A stretch of 64,000 nt of DNA, taken from positions 620,001-684,000 of the forward strand of contig JARGSG010000189.1 of the NCBI GenBank assembly GCA_030374805.1, given 5' to 3'. Under the pieces are notes generated by a model that was not told where the DNA came from, did not search any database, and saw only the letters and a list, made by a program, of their open reading frames with translations. The stretch is from Gracilaria gracilis. Taxonomy: Eukaryota > Rhodophyta > Florideophyceae > Gracilariales > Gracilariaceae. Position numbers and translations under genes: made by a program. Positions within the stretch are counted from its first letter, which is position 1. Each line of letters opens with the position of its first letter. Shown here piece after piece: positions 34,383 to 46,339 of this stretch.

Positions 34383-34875
34383 AGCTCAATTGATTTATGA
34401 CTTATAGAACCGAAAGGTGTACCGTAGTATGTGTAGAATTGAATTGTGTACATTTTATTACGCTTTCTCTCTAACTCTCGAGTTCCACAGGGGAGGACGA
34501 GAACTCCCCCAAGTGAGTGAGTGTGTGTCGTCACTTTTATCATCCAGTAACTTGAACTAAATGGGGATAGGATTCGGGGGATTGGGTTGACGTTTAAGTA
34601 CATAGAATAGAAGATACGTAGTACATGTGATATCATGTGAAAGTGTAACATTTTTTGGCAGTGAGGTTTCGTACAGGAAGGGAAATTTCCGTGCCAATTT
34701 TCGGAAAGTGATTCCGAAAAGTACTAAAACGGTGCGATATTTCTACCACACGTCGAGTGGAGGTGTGCGTTTCACGGGGGACCTGCGATCACGTCGAGTG
34801 GCAAACACCTCGAGCGGCGAGCGGCGACAACATCTAGAGCGCACCGCCGGGCGCATCGTCGTCGTCCGATTTCAT
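34383..34875. other. Intergenic stretch in E1, nothing recognised
   Basis: No credible gene. I looked here for a type-B terminal repeat that would delimit a smaller element around the transposase module and did not find one. Confidence 0.5.
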
Positions 34876-35472
34876 ATGGGGAAACGTAAAACTAGAAGTG
34901 CGAATGCGAATGCGAATGCGGAGGATGTGAGCGGGCGCGCGTCAAAAGTGCGGAGGGGTGCAGAGGTGGTAGGTCGGGGTCGCGAGGATGGCTTGGATAG
35001 TACTACGCGTGCGCCTCGAAGTGGCGATGTGGAAAATGGCGAAGGCGGTACTGGGCGTAGTTCGGGCGCTCCTCGAAGCGGACTGCGGGGGAAAGGTAGG
35101 AAGAACACGGGGAGACGTGATCGATGCCGACCTTTGGAGCAAACCGAGCGAACCGAGCGAACCGAGCGAACCGAGCCAACCGAGCCAACCGAGCAAACCG
35201 AACGAACCGAGTGAACCGAGCGAACGGTAAGTGCTTTGGTTACACAAGCTACTCCGCTTCCACATGAGATGGGAAATGGAGGAGGGCAAAGCAGGGAAGG
35301 GATGGGAGGAAGGCAGGGGGATGGTGCGCGGGGCGGTAGGGATAGAGGTGGGCGTCGAAGGGGCGATGACTCCACGCAAGTTGTAGAAGAAGGCGAGTGT
35401 GGAGATGTCATAGAGAAGGGGAGGAAGTATCGCAGTGGAGGGGCAGGAAAGAACGATGGCAAGAATTACTAG
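34876..35472 (+). pseudogene. Basic, repeat-containing protein of E1, one TGA
   Basis: ATG at 34876 begins MGKRKTRSANANANAED. The protein is Arg/Gly-rich and probably disordered, with an internal run of Thr-Glu-Arg/Pro/Gln triplets encoded by the 9-bp repeat. TGA at 35212-35214 lies in the repeat where sister units have CGA. The frame continues to TAG 35470. No homologous family recognised. It may be the N-terminal exon or upstream part of the coiled-coil partner gene at 35672. Confidence 0.4.
35142..35225 (+). repeat. 9-bp tandem repeat (accgagcga-type), about nine units
   Basis: Units read ACCGAGCGA with C-A, C-T and G-A variants. In frame they encode Thr-Glu-Arg and related triplets. One unit has TGA for CGA. 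Confidence 0.85.
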
Positions 35473-35671
35473 TGGGATAGTTAGCCGTGGTATTCGAGGG
35501 AGGGATGGAGAGAGAGTGGCTGGGGTTGGAGTTTGGTAGTGGAGGGGTCGCGAAAGAGAAGTAGGAGAAGGCGTTCAGGAGGCGAGGAAAGAGAGAATAG
35601 AGGTTGTGGTTGGTGTTGGGAGGAATCGAATGGTTGGCAGAGAAAGAACTGGTAAACCGTGACATACTGCG

Positions 35672-37607
35672 ATGCGGGAGGAAGAGGAAGTTGGGGGTAT
35701 GAGGCATATAAGGGAGCCTGGAAACGCAGAGGACAGTGGGAGGCGAATTGGGCGTGTGGGAGATGGAATGGGGAGCCACGCCAATGTGGAGAGGATGGAA
35801 TGGCTCCGAGACATTTTGTCCGGGAGAGTCGAAGGACGTAGCAGTGGTAGACCAGTGATTGAAAATGTGAGAGACAATTTACCAGTGGATGGGAGCGTAT
35901 TCGAAGGAGAAGATGTCGTGGTCCGAAACAGGCATAGAACTGGAGGGAACTTGGTCGAAACTGCGGTACGAACCCCTGAAGGAATAAGTGTGAGGCCTAA
36001 TGCCGTTAGGATTGAGGACGAGGTGCATGAAGCAGGAGTCGACGATTCTGAGGATCGTGGAGGGAGGAACGGAGCAAAAGAAATGGGAACTACAGGAATA
36101 GCAGAAGGAGATGAAGAGAACTTACGCGTGTTGCCAAGGTCTGCACTGGTTGAGAGGGTGAATTCGTTGAAAGGGAAGCTGGGAAATATGAACGAGGATG
36201 ACTATACCATGATGGTGAATTTGAAGCTCACGCAGAAAGAATTGGAACGGGTGAGGGAGGAGCTGAAGCAGCAAAATGTGTTGATTGAAAGTTTAAGGGA
36301 GGCTGTCAAGGGTAGGAAGCGAAGGGGGTGTGGGAAGGAAGTGAAGGGGCGTCGAAAGCATGATATAGAGGTGCCAGAATGTTTTTACGGATTTGCAAGG
36401 GCTGTATATGATAAGATTCTCCACTATGCGAAGTTGCGAGGCGTCAGAACTCTGTTTTGACACGGAGAAAGTTGGTAGGAGCTGGAAGAACAGGAGTGAA
36501 TCGGTGGGGGAAAGTAGGGAGGGCAGCATTTTTGTGGTTGGGGAAAAGAAGATGGTACCTTGTTGCCCGCATCAAGTGGCATATGAGATAAGGGCGTGTA
36601 CGCCATCAACGGAGGGAGGAAGTGATGTGCTGTTCAAGTATGTGGTGGAGATGGAAATAATGGGAGATACTTGGGTGACGATACGAGAAGCGGAAAGGAA
36701 AGAGGAGTGTGTGGATAATGTGAGTGCGGACAAGTGTCTGGGGCAGCCGATGAAGCAGAAATTAAGCGATATGGTTGGGATGCAGAAGCGGGCGGCTCGC
36801 CACAAGTTATTCTCCATCCTTGGATATGATGTGATTGCGAGACGTGCGAAATCTACTGAGGGGACTGAGCTATGGGAAGGGCTAAAGCAGCAGATGGGGT
36901 AGGCGCACGAGAAGCTGATGGGAAGGGAGGAGGGCGGGGGAAATGAGTTGTGTGCGTGGAGAACGAGCCGGTTCGAAGACCTTGCGTATTCCGGGTCTCG
37001 TGCGGTTGCGCCACCATGGGAGGTTGATGATGAAGATATGTACTTCAAGAATGGGATGGCGGTGGCAGTGTTGGAGGAGTATATGGGATACGCAGTGGAG
37101 AGGCAAAGTAACGGTGAGCGACAGTACGTGGATGGGACCGTGATGCACCTTGCGAGACTTGACGCCTGGATTGCCTGTGTGGTAAAAACTATGAACGAGG
37201 TTGTGAGACGTGGAGGGCAAAGACAGCTTTTGTTCTCTACTTTGTATCGGACGTATCTGCCTAGGGCTGTTGAGGTAATACTGGGGGTAGCCTGGCAATC
37301 GCTACAGGACGAGCATGCCGAGGAGTTTGAGAACAATGGGTTTGTGGATGGAGATCCGAAGTGTGTGTCGGGAAACTCTGGGAGAACTGCGAGTGTTGGG
37401 CTGTGGGTACCATCGAGGGAGAAGATATACCTAGCTGTGAGGGAGGAATATTTTATGGAAAAACTAACACGGAGACTAGGTGCAGTTCTTTATTGTTACA
37501 TAGCGGCCTGTCGACCGGAGGACGCGAATTTTGGGCGGTTGGTGGCACACCGGGCGGAACGCAGGGAAGGGACAGGGGTTGATGGTAGGGAAGAAGCGGG
37601 CTACTAA
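35672..37607 (+). pseudogene. Coiled-coil partner of the E1 transposase, frameshift plus TAG
   Basis: A variable acidic N-terminus is followed by a conserved segment LPRSALVERVNSLKGKLGNM with a heptad-like helix (KLTQKELERVREELKQQNVLIESLREA). Then come HYAKL, the CFDTEKVGRSWKN segment, and a long C-terminal domain (WRTSRFEDLAYSG ... MHLARLDAWIACVVKTMNE ... VSGNSGRTASVGLWVPSRE). Compared with the E3 copy (50413-51932), one extra C near 36432 shifts the frame, and TAG at 36900-36902 stands where E3 has GAG. The gene converges on the transposase in both copies, so the two are probably a transposition pair. Function unknown; no family recognised. Confidence 0.6.
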
Positions 37608-37766
37608 GGGTAGGGTGAGGTGCAGTGAGGGGGGAAGGGGTGGAGGTATGTGTGGGATGGGGAACAGATGCTTCTTCTCTCCCATGTCAGGCGTATCTTC
37701 ACTCCTTCCAATTGAAAGGAAGCGGGTTGAAATTTTTATGAAGCTCAAGCTAACAGGGAATAGAGG

Positions 37767-40096
37767 CTACGTGTTGGATGGTAAATAAGGCTTGGCAGTG
37801 GGGTCTCGATAGAACCGATTGAGATAGAATCGGTGAAAGCGCCGGTGTAGACGAGACGTGAAGGGAGGAGCGTGGTAGTTCTGGCGGAGAAAATGAACGG
37901 AGCCGAGGATGGAGAAAGAGAGGATGAGTCCATACCAAGGGGAGACGTTATCGGTAGTGGAGTGGGTAGAGATTGGAACTGGGTGGATGGTGTGGTTATG
38001 TTCGTCGTCTGTTGCTCATCAGAGGCAAACGCAGTTGAGGGTAAGATCGACGTCGTCGCTGGGTGGGACGAGTTCCATGAACTGGAGGAAGGCGAAGTCC
38101 TTGGGAGAAGAAGTTAAAGAAGGAAGGTCGAAACGAAGAAGGGAGATGAGTTTGCAGATCCAGACGATGGATGTAGAGGGGGGGAGATGGCGCCGGCGAC
38201 GAGAACGTGGGAGAAATTTGGGGACTTGGATGGACCGAAGGAGGGGGTGGCAAAAATTCGTTGAATGATGGGAATAGGAGGATCCTGGAGGGTGAGATCG
38301 TTTCGTTCTGTGATGTAGTTGTCGAGTGTTGGGATGTAATCGCCGACGACGTAAGCGGAGTTTACTCTGGTGAGTCGAGCCTGACGGGGGGCTGGGGAGT
38401 TGTCAGTGAGTTGTAGGACTTCGACAGAGAGGGTGATAAAAGATGGGGAGGCGTCTCTTCCGAATTGTGCAAGAATGGATATGGTATCGGAGGGGAAGAG
38501 GGGTTGAAGAGATTTGTGAGGGAGGTGAGGATTGGAGCGAATGAATTTGTGGGCAGTGATTAGGTCAGCGAAGGAGTGGTGTTTGCCATCACGGACGAAA
38601 CCGGGTTCTCGTGATTAGAAGGGGGAAGCGCGGCCAGGGAAGGAGGAGGTGACAGAAGGGTTTGTGGAGACGGGATTCCAGTCCTTGATGGGGTTGGAGC
38701 GGTGGATGGCACGAATGGTTTCTTGATGTGCGGTGGAACTGCGCTTTGAGGTTTTGGAGTAGTGGGACTTGAAGAGGGTGTGGGCGTGCTCGAATATATC
38801 GGCATCATTGAAGTGGATGCCTCCGAAGCGGCAAATGTCCTCGACAATGTGGTCGAGGAGGTGGAACTTCGGGGATGTCGGCGCAGTAGCTGGCGATGAT
38901 TGGGAGACAGTGGCGGAGAACGCCATGGGCGTCACGGAATGGGAAGCCGTTGAGACCGGTGGAGAGAAGGGGGCCGAGGAGGTTGGAGATGGCGAGCTGA
39001 ATGAGCTCCATTTTGGTGTGGCGGGGGATCTGAGAGGAGGTTTGAGGGATGGAGTCGTGGTCTTGGGAGGGGTTGGTTGGGAGGAGGGAGGTTGGCAAGC
39101 ATCCGAGAAGGGTGACGTGTTCGGTGATGCACTGGCGACGGAAGGCATCGGAGAAGTTCAGAAGGGTGGTGTGAGGGGGGTAGGAGGTGATGGAAGAGGA
39201 TTTGAGGGAGGTGGAGGGCTTGTCGGAGTAGATTTGGACCAAGCCGATGAAGGAGTCGATACCGGTGGAGTCGGGGGTGTGCCAAATGCAGGAGTCGTTG
39301 GAGGGGTGCATGATGGCGGCTTTGAGGGCGGGGACTGCTTCTTTTCTGAGGGTGGAGGCCATGTGGTGGGCGAAAGCGGGAGAGCCGGAAGGGGTTGTGT
39401 GGGAGACGGGTTGGAAGAAGGTGTTGTGGAAGTGTTCGAGGGCGATTTGTTGTTTGGGGACCAGGATGGGGTCCTTTCGGAAGATGGTGGTGGAGAAGAG
39501 CTGCTGTGGGTCGGAGAGGGTGGTGGGAGCGAAGCCGATGTTGCTGACTCGGTGTTGGAAGAGGTTTTTCTGCAGCCCGAGGCACTGGGTGGAGGAGGAG
39601 AAGGCGTTGTGGAAAGCGGATTGGGAGAAGGCGGGGTCGTGGAGGAGGGAGATGAGTTCGTCAGCCTTTCGGAGGCCTAGGGAGGAGGCGATGGAAGATA
39701 TGTAGAGAACAATGCGAACAAGGTGGGGGTTATTGAGGAGGGGGAAGGAAGGGGGAGGAGGGGGAGGAGGGGAGGGGGAAATGGAGCAGACGATGGTGGT
39801 GGCGATGTGGTAGGCGTCCTGGGTGCGGAGGGAGAGGGAGAGTTGCTGGTGGTGGTAGGAGTCGTCGTCTGCGATGGGGACGTTGTCGGAAGGGCGGTTT
39901 GTGGGAGGAGAGGTGTATGGAGCTGGGGTGTAGACTTGTGACGCTTGATGCGTGGGGGGAAGTGGGGGAGGCCTCCGCCTGGGGAGAGGAAACGCTTGTT
40001 TGGGTTGAGGCGATTGGGGCATCTCCTCTGGTGCATTGGAATGGCGGGGATGGTGCGGCCGAAGAAGGAGCAGCCTTCAAAGCAGCAGTTGGGCAT
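37767..40096 (-). pseudogene. KDZ/Plavaka-like (CMC-related) transposase of E1
   Basis: MPNCCFEGCSFFGRTIP starts a C2H2-type finger (C5, C9, H22, C26 region). After a frameshift near 39930 the main frame (to 38805) carries the YSDK motif (candidate first catalytic Asp), SYPPHTTLLNFSDAFRR, HVTLLGCLPTS, and then GVLRHCLPIIASYCADIPE (candidate second Asp). A further frame gives KFHLLDHIVEDICRFGG and HAHTLFKSHYSKTSKRS, the HxxxH...RFG/TSxR layout of KDZ and CACTA transposases. The C-terminus ends FYLNRFYRDPTAKPYLPSNT at TAG 37767. E1 has TGATGA where E3 has CGATGG (Arg-Trp). DDE residues are proposed by pattern only. At least two frameshifts, so inactive here. Confidence 0.7.
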
Positions 40097-40403
40097 GGCG
40101 GGGAAGGTTGGGGGGGTGTTGGAGAGGATGGGGGTACGTAACGGGGAGCGTAATATGGCGCACGGACGGTGGGACAGAGTGGTGGGAATGATTGCACGTG
40201 ATTCAAAGGCGTTTCATATATTTAGTATACGAATGCCTGATGTGAAAGGTGTTGACTAGTGAACCGATCTCCACAAACTGAAAATGTATTCGATCTATTT
40301 GTATACTCCTATTCCTATTCGATAAAAAGCTATTTAAGTTTCCATCTAAGTGTCTATCTCGCTATTCGCTTCCGTATACATGAACATAGGTGACACTAAC
40401 ACA

Positions 40404-40641
40404 CTTACATTGTGCTGCGAAACTACCATAAACGAAAGAAGTATGCTAGTTTCCCTTCCATCCAAACTAGCAAAGATGGAAACAATTTGGAACAGTTCTT
40501 TCGAAAAAAACTAGCACAAGTGGAAAGGTGGAAATAATTTCGGAAATTAACACTTCCAAATTTGGATAAATTCACCGGTTTTTCGTTCGTTTTAATTCGG
40601 TCATTTTTGCCCGCCAAACTAGCATTCTGATAACACCGACG
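40404..40641 (-). repeat. Right terminal/subterminal repeat of E1, type B
   Basis: The reverse complement begins CGTCGGTGTTATCAGAATG and matches 54704-54946 and 49121-49360 over about 240 bp, including AAAAACCGG(T/G)G, TTATCCAAATTT and the CTAGTTT copies. Confidence 0.85.
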
Positions 40642-41350
40642 AGGTTCCGCCCCGAGGTTGCCGAGACAGCTCCTCGAGATTATCTAGAATGGGTTTGGTG
40701 GCCGACGCCGCACTACAACCCTTCTGGCTAGGTGGCGCACTAGAACCAGTAGTAATCCTTGTAGGTCTTCTCATAGTGACTAGTAGTGGTATGCAATTGC
40801 TTCGCGAGTATTACTACGAAACCAAATACGTGTGTGAGTTTCCAGAATCCTTTCGATAGTCTTCTCTTCACCAGTAAAGATAAGACAAAAACCAAGAAAC
40901 CTCTAGGTCAGGAGATCAATATTTCATATATATACCGATAAGGTTTGGGGTCCGTCTGGTAGAGGGAGCGCAAGAGGGCTCAACCTAGAAGAGAAAAACA
41001 CACAAACAAGATGGTAGTAGGGCACCTGAGACCCGCAGGGGCAAACCACGGGACACCTAGTCTAGGCCGTGTAGGTGTACGTAGTAGACGTCGACGGGCG
41101 ATAAAACCTGTATAGTGGTATAGTATTAGGAGACCAATATGGTATAGTTACTGCTCTAGTGTTGCTTGAATTTGCAGTACCCAAGGAGGAAGACGAGGTG
41201 CACCACAATATATACAAGGTACACCGACGACGATCTCCCGTGCACACATGACGTCATCGACTGTGCCCATGACCTACTGTCATGGGCCAGCAATGTTAAG
41301 CTAAACTAAATCAGAAATCAGCAATTATAAAATATAAAATGGAGAAAACC
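40642..41350 (-). mobile_element. Possible retroelement leader and gag start, cut by E1
   Basis: On the minus strand, about 500 bp of LTR- or leader-like sequence with TATATATT near 41208 precedes an ATG at 40772-40774 (MRRPTRITTGSSAPPSQK). The frame runs without stops into the end of E1. It looks like the beginning of a gag gene interrupted by E1, but no motif proves this. Confidence 0.3.
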
Positions 41351-41429
41351 AATTGGGTGCAGTGTAGCCAGCGAGGTGCACAGGTAGGCCCACATGGCAC
41401 CAACCCACTGAGGCCTCATTGTACTACAG

Positions 41430-42014
41430 TTCCCGGCTTTCCCTCACACGTACCGTTTTGCACTTTTCTGTACGTGCCTGGTGATAGCAATCGCCCACTT
41501 TGCTCTCGACCACCCAGTGCTTTCACCACTTCTCCCGGTTCGGATTCATTTAAAATCAAAGGACTGTACGCCGCCGCCACTCCCGTCTCAAGACCGCTTC
41601 GAACTCCCCCAATTTTGCGCATTTTACCAAATGCTAGATTCAAAATGCTTCGGGGTAGGATCCAAAATTCGGGAGAATGTGAAGCCCTCCACGGTTTCAG
41701 CAGCGCCTTTCTTCAGAGAGATGGCACGTGAGACCTCTTAGATTGCGGATACCTTCTCAATTCCTTGGATCGTTACTGATTCCGCGATTCTGTGTGATAT
41801 AATGCTGTCGTCACTTCTATCATCGCATCTGGCGCTGCACTCAGTTGCAGTCATTCAATCAAACACAGTAATTGAGAAGTTTGGGCTGTTGCGGTTTTTT
41901 TAAGGCAGCAGACGGCTGACAGTACTAGATTTGTTTCGGTTGTCTTTGGCTTTTTGAGATCTGGTTGACTTCGAGGGACCATCGGCTGCCTTCTTAGCCG
42001 ATGATTCGGCTTGG
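41430..42014 (-). pseudogene. Gypsy-3 gag-protease region relic (downstream part)
   Basis: On the minus strand this continues the gag relic at 46621-47980 past the Copia-3 insertion. A Lys/Ser-rich linker (YQAESSAKKAADG) is followed by a segment readable as SVTIQGIEKVSAI and FTFSRILDPTPKHFES, with several stops. The open frame on the plus strand at 41339-41731 is a shadow. Weak assignment, based on continuity across the insertion. Confidence 0.35.
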
Positions 42015-42019
42015 TAGAA

Positions 42020-42295
42020 TATTGTAAACTGATGGGTTCAACGCTTAGGATAAAACAAGAAAGTGGTTGTAATTACTCACACTCGGCTTGACTTTTTATC
42101 ATTCGTCAACCCTGTGTCTTTTTTCATGCTTTTATACTGTTCCAATAAAGTTCTATAGTGTTCTAGACCTCTAGCATATTTCTACAATTAGACATAACAT
42201 AGTTCTATAATATTCATCAATGGAAAGTCCTAGAATTCTCTAGACGACAGCATCCTCCAGTTGCTTCCAAGAAACTTCCAGATGCTTCTGCAGCA
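42020..42295 (-). repeat. Copia-3 3' LTR (276 bp)
   Basis: Nearly identical to 46340-46615. Preceded on the minus strand by the purine tract gagggaggg. Contains TATAAAAG at 42129-42136. Confidence 0.92.
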
Positions 42296-42302
42296 CCCTC
42301 CC

Positions 42303-45300
42303 TCAACTGGATAGCTGTGTCAGTCCCAATCGTTCCAGGAAATAGTAATGCTTAATTTTCTCCAAGGACTTAGTCATAATATCTGCTGCCATTCGATCGG
42401 TAGGACAGTAGGTAATTTGGACCTCACCATTTTCCAAACAGTCTTGGATGTAAAAATATCGAATGGCAATATGCTTGGATTTTCCATGAATGCCTTCCAT
42501 TTTTGATATAGCGATGGTTGATTGATTATCCACATACATTTGTATTAAATCATGTTTGCATAAAAATTCATCCAATAATTTTCTTAGCCATTTTCCCTCC
42601 TTTAGTCCTTCAGTGACGGCGATTAGTTCTGCTCCTGTACATGATAACGCTACAGAATGTTGCTTCTTGCTGCTCCAAGAGAGTAAGCAACTACCGTAAA
42701 ATGCAGCGTGCCCTGAAACAGATTTTCGGTCATCTGTATTTACCCAACTAGCATCACTGTAGACCTCCAGTAATGGATTCTCTGATTTTTGATAGACCAA
42801 GCAAAAATCTTTGGTTCTCTGAATGTACCTCAATATTCTTTTGCAAGCCTTCCAGTGTTCCAAGTTGTGTTTCTCTGAAAATTGACTTAGTGTACCAACT
42901 GCAAATGCTAAGTCTGGCCTTGTCTCAAGCATCAAGTACATAACGGATCCGATAAGCTCTCGATATGGCACATCTTCTATTTCATTGTCGTTCTCACATT
43001 TTGAGAGAATTTTGTTCGCTTCCATGGGCGTACTAATTTCTTTGCACTTATCCATACAAAATTTTCTGAGTATAATTAAAGCGTAAGAACTCTGATTGAG
43101 TTTCATAGTCCCGTTTTCACGGTTACAATCAATTGCAATACCAAGTACATGTCTGATTTTTCCCAAGTCCTTCATTTCGAAGTTAGCACTGAGTTCCCTT
43201 TTCACAGTATCAAGTGCTTCGATTCTTTCACTTGCAAGCACCAAGTCATCCACATACAGTGATATAAATATTTGAGAGCCATCAATGTTTCCAATAAAAA
43301 TTCCGTTATCTCCATGGGCTCTGACAAAATTTATATTGCTTAATAGAGAGCTAATCATTTTGTACCAAGCTCTAGGCGCCTGTTTCAAGCCATACATTGC
43401 TTTCGTAAGCTTGCAAATGTGTTCTGGGTTCTGTAAATCAACGAAACCTTTTGGCTGTTCCATATATATTTCCTCTTCGATTTGGCCGTTCAGGAATGCA
43501 GTCTTAACATCCATTTGATGTATGTGCTTATTCTTATTTAGTGCTTTGGCAAGCATTGTTCTCAATGAAGCCATCCTTACAACTGGGGCGTATGTTTCAT
43601 GGTAGTCAATTCCATGTCGTTGTTGATATCCCTTGCACACTAATCGGGCCTTGAAAGTGTTTTCTTGGTTCTTTGTCTCAGGTTTAATTCTAAACACCCA
43701 TTTTTGAGAAAGTGTTTTGAATCCAAAGGACCTTGGAACCAATTTCCAAGTGTTATTTTTGTGCATTGATTTCATTTCCTTTTCCATTGCATTTCTCCAT
43801 TCCTTCCCTGAAGGACACGAAAGTGCTTCCTTCACAGACTGCGGTTCGGTTTCGTTCGCAATCATCATTACTGCACCAACACTCGTATCTTCATCAGAAT
43901 CGGCATGGTCGTAGGAAAGCCAAGCTGGCTGTTTTCGAGTTCTTGTACTGCGCTTAAGTCCTTCAACAATATTTTGGTTATTGCTAGGGTCTTCTTGTGG
44001 TGTTCCGGTAGGCCCCATATTTCTGTAGGTATCACAGAAGTTTCTGCGGTGTTCGTGGTAGTTTTCTCTGACTCTATTTCGATCGATTTATTTCTCTGTG
44101 CTTCAAGAAATTTTGCTGTTGAAGAGACAACAACTCTCTTTGTGGAATCATCCATGAAACGGTAGTTTGGTGCATCATAACCAAGAAACGTACAGAGTCT
44201 CGACTTCGGATCAAGCTTCTTTCTGTTTTCATTCGGGATAAAAACGTATGCCTTGCATCCAAAAACGCGGAGATGTCATACATCTGGTTTTTGACCTGTC
44301 CATTTTTCATGCGGGCTCTGATCTTGTAAAATCTTGGTAGGCATAAAATTTTTAAGCACGTTTGCATTCTGTACTGCTTCTGCCCAGAACTGACGCCTGA
44401 GGTCATGATAATAAAGCATACACCGAGCCTTTTCACACAAAGTGCGATTTGTTCTCTCCGCAACTCCGTTTTGCTGTGGCTGATAGGCTCCTGTGGGTTC
44501 GTGAATAATTCCTTTGCTCTTGAAATATTTTTCTGTTGCATTCGAAATATATTCACCGCCCCGGTCGCTTCGAAATCTTTTCACTGAAAGCCCTGTTTGA
44601 TTTTCTACTAGTTGCAGGAACTCCTTGATTTTGTCAATGGCTTCATCTTTTGTACTTAGAAAGTAGACAAAGAAGTTTCTAGTGTAGTCATCAGTGAAAG
44701 TAATGAAATATAATTTTTCACCTTTCGATTTTACGCTCATAGGGCCACATAGGTCGGTGTGGACATGTTCCAATTTTTTCTTTGACTGAAGTTTTCCAAG
44801 GGCAGGAAAAGAACTGGAAACCATTTTTTCTAAAGCACACCCTCGGCATGTGCTGTTATCTTTCTGCTCCAGTCTTTCTGGAATTCCTAGAGCCGTTTTC
44901 TCATACATTGTCTGTGACAAAACAGATTTTCCAGCATGCCCAAACCGAGCATGCCGAAGTTCTTGGTCTGTGAGAGCTGCTGAAAACGCTGAGTAATTCT
45001 TCTGGTCCATTTTCAGAGCTTCGAAGGAATATGTAGAGTTTTCCTTCCTGACTTCTAGAAGTTTTTGGTTGTCGCGACTCGAAAAGATTCTGCAGCAACC
45101 TTTCTGAAAATAAATTCTATGCCCTCTTTCATCAATTTGACCAACCGACAAAATATTTGTCGTAATATCAGGAACATACAGAACATCTCGAACTGAAAGT
45201 GTGTTCTTTTGCCCATCTCCAAATACTTCCAGCTCAACATTTCCTTTCTTCTTGGAGCAAACTGTAGTTCCATCTCCAAGACGAATATTCACAGGTGTAT

Positions 45301-46143
45301 TATCTTTGACTGTGTCCCTCATGAACCAATTTGGGTTGTTTGTCATGTGAAATGACGCACCCGAGTCAATATACCCTATTCCTGATAAAGTTGGAACTTT
45401 GTTTTCGGCCATCAGAAAATTTCCAGTGTTTTTGTTTGGGTTTGCAAATCCTTTTGAGCTCTGTTCATCTTTCTTCCTTTTCTGCATTCGGAAATTTTAT
45501 GTCCTCTTTTATGACAGTAGTGACATTTATACGGAAAACCTGTTCGTTTGGACTTCACATTACTTTGTAGTAATTTTCCTGATACTTCTTCATCAGTATT
45601 TGAAATTTGTCTGGACTCTTCTCGGAGGATTCTGGCATGTATTTCCTCGATATTTAATTTTTCCGCAATATTCTCGAGGGTTACCACAAGACTTTCATAC
45701 GATTTTGGTAGACTTCTAAGTAGTCGGATTATATATTCCTCCTTTGACTTCTGTACACCAAGCTGTTGAAGCTTGGTTTTCAGCTTTTTCAGTTCTTCAG
45801 TGTGTTCTTTAGCTGATTCACCGTCTCTGAGCTTTTTAGACACAAAACGCTCTTCTGTATCCATCTTGTTTGCCATACCTTTGTTTTCGTAAACTTCGGC
45901 TAGTGCGTTCCATGCCTCCATACCGGATTCCGCGGACTCAACATACACAATTTGGTTGTCATCAACCTACAAACAAATATCAAGTAGTGCTTTCTCATTT
46001 GCTGCCGAGTTGCTTTCCTCTGCACTCACGGCTTTCCAGTAATTTTTCTTTTTCAGATAGTTTATCATTCTAGACTTCCAAGAAGAATAGTTGTCGCCGT
46101 TGAGTTTCTCAATTTTGAACGTTGTTTTTTCTTCTGTGTCCAT
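42303..46143 (-). pseudogene. gag-pol: Copia-3 gag-pol polyprotein, two frameshifts and two stops
   Basis: ATG at 46141-46143 begins MDTEEKTTFKIEKLNGDNYSSW, a typical copia gag start. TAG at 45967-45969 sits where Gln is likely (CL-stop-VDDNQ). A CCHC knuckle (CHYCHKRGHKISEC) is followed by a frameshift near 45480, then protease (YIDSGASFH), GAG-pre-integrase (LRHARFGH), integrase (HTDLCGP, FRSDRGGEY, VAERTNRT), TGA at 44276, another frameshift near 44020, reverse transcriptase ([19 protein letters not shown]) and RNase H (VALSCTGAE, KSKHIAIRYF). The polyprotein ends ERLGLTQLSS. Full length for copia but inactive. Confidence 0.92.
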
Positions 46144-46325
46144 GTTGGTTGATTACGGTTTTGTAAAAATTCTGAACGATTTTGATTTTCTGAAATTGAG
46201 AACTGTACGGTTTTGATGATATTTGCACGATGGTGACAAGTTCTGTACGACTTCGAACTTCTTCGTTGTTCAGATATCTCGATCAACAGCCGACTTCTAA
46301 GCGTTGACGTAGGTTTAAACGTGGG

Positions 46326-46339
46326 CTGGGCCCATAACC
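46326..46339 (-). promoter_or_regulatory. Primer binding site of Copia-3
   Basis: The minus strand reads GGTTATGGGCCCAG directly after the 5' LTR. Confidence 0.8.

Larger units (their letters stand above)
22696..40641. mobile_element. E1: 18-kb KDZ/Plavaka-like DNA transposon with chromatin-modifier-like cargo
   Basis: The ends share about 25 bp in inverted orientation (CGTCGGTGTT-[CA]-TC-[GA]-GAATGCTAGTTT), followed by different subterminal sequences: type A on the left, type B on the right. Each is repeated in related elements (A at 57658; B at 49121 and 54946). Gene order: coiled-coil gene (-), reductase-like gene (+), ParB/dioxygenase (-), palindrome block, methyltransferase/SET (+), basic repeat protein (+), coiled-coil partner (+), transposase (-). 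No convincing target-site duplication was found; at most a 2-bp CG can be matched. An alternative reading is a nested 35-kb element from 22696 to 57658. I prefer 22696-40641 because the two type-A arms are too diverged to be ends of a single insertion. Confidence 0.65.

Noticed and set aside
35142..35225. CRISPR-like array or telomeric repeat
   Set aside because: Uninterrupted 9-bp coding repeats without spacers in a eukaryotic transposon.
38769..39705. Long Gly-rich open frame on the plus strand opposite the E1 transposase
   Set aside because: It is the reverse-strand shadow of the Pro/Ser-rich transposase and has no motif.
41339..41731. Hypothetical host gene on the plus strand
   Set aside because: No motif, and the minus strand reads as a continuation of the gag relic. 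Treated as a shadow.
45412..45487. Programmed gag-pol frameshift in Copia-3
   Set aside because: The shift lies right after the zinc knuckle, where some retroelements recode. But the same polyprotein has a second shift and two stops, and the other copia elements here use one frame. A random indel is simpler.
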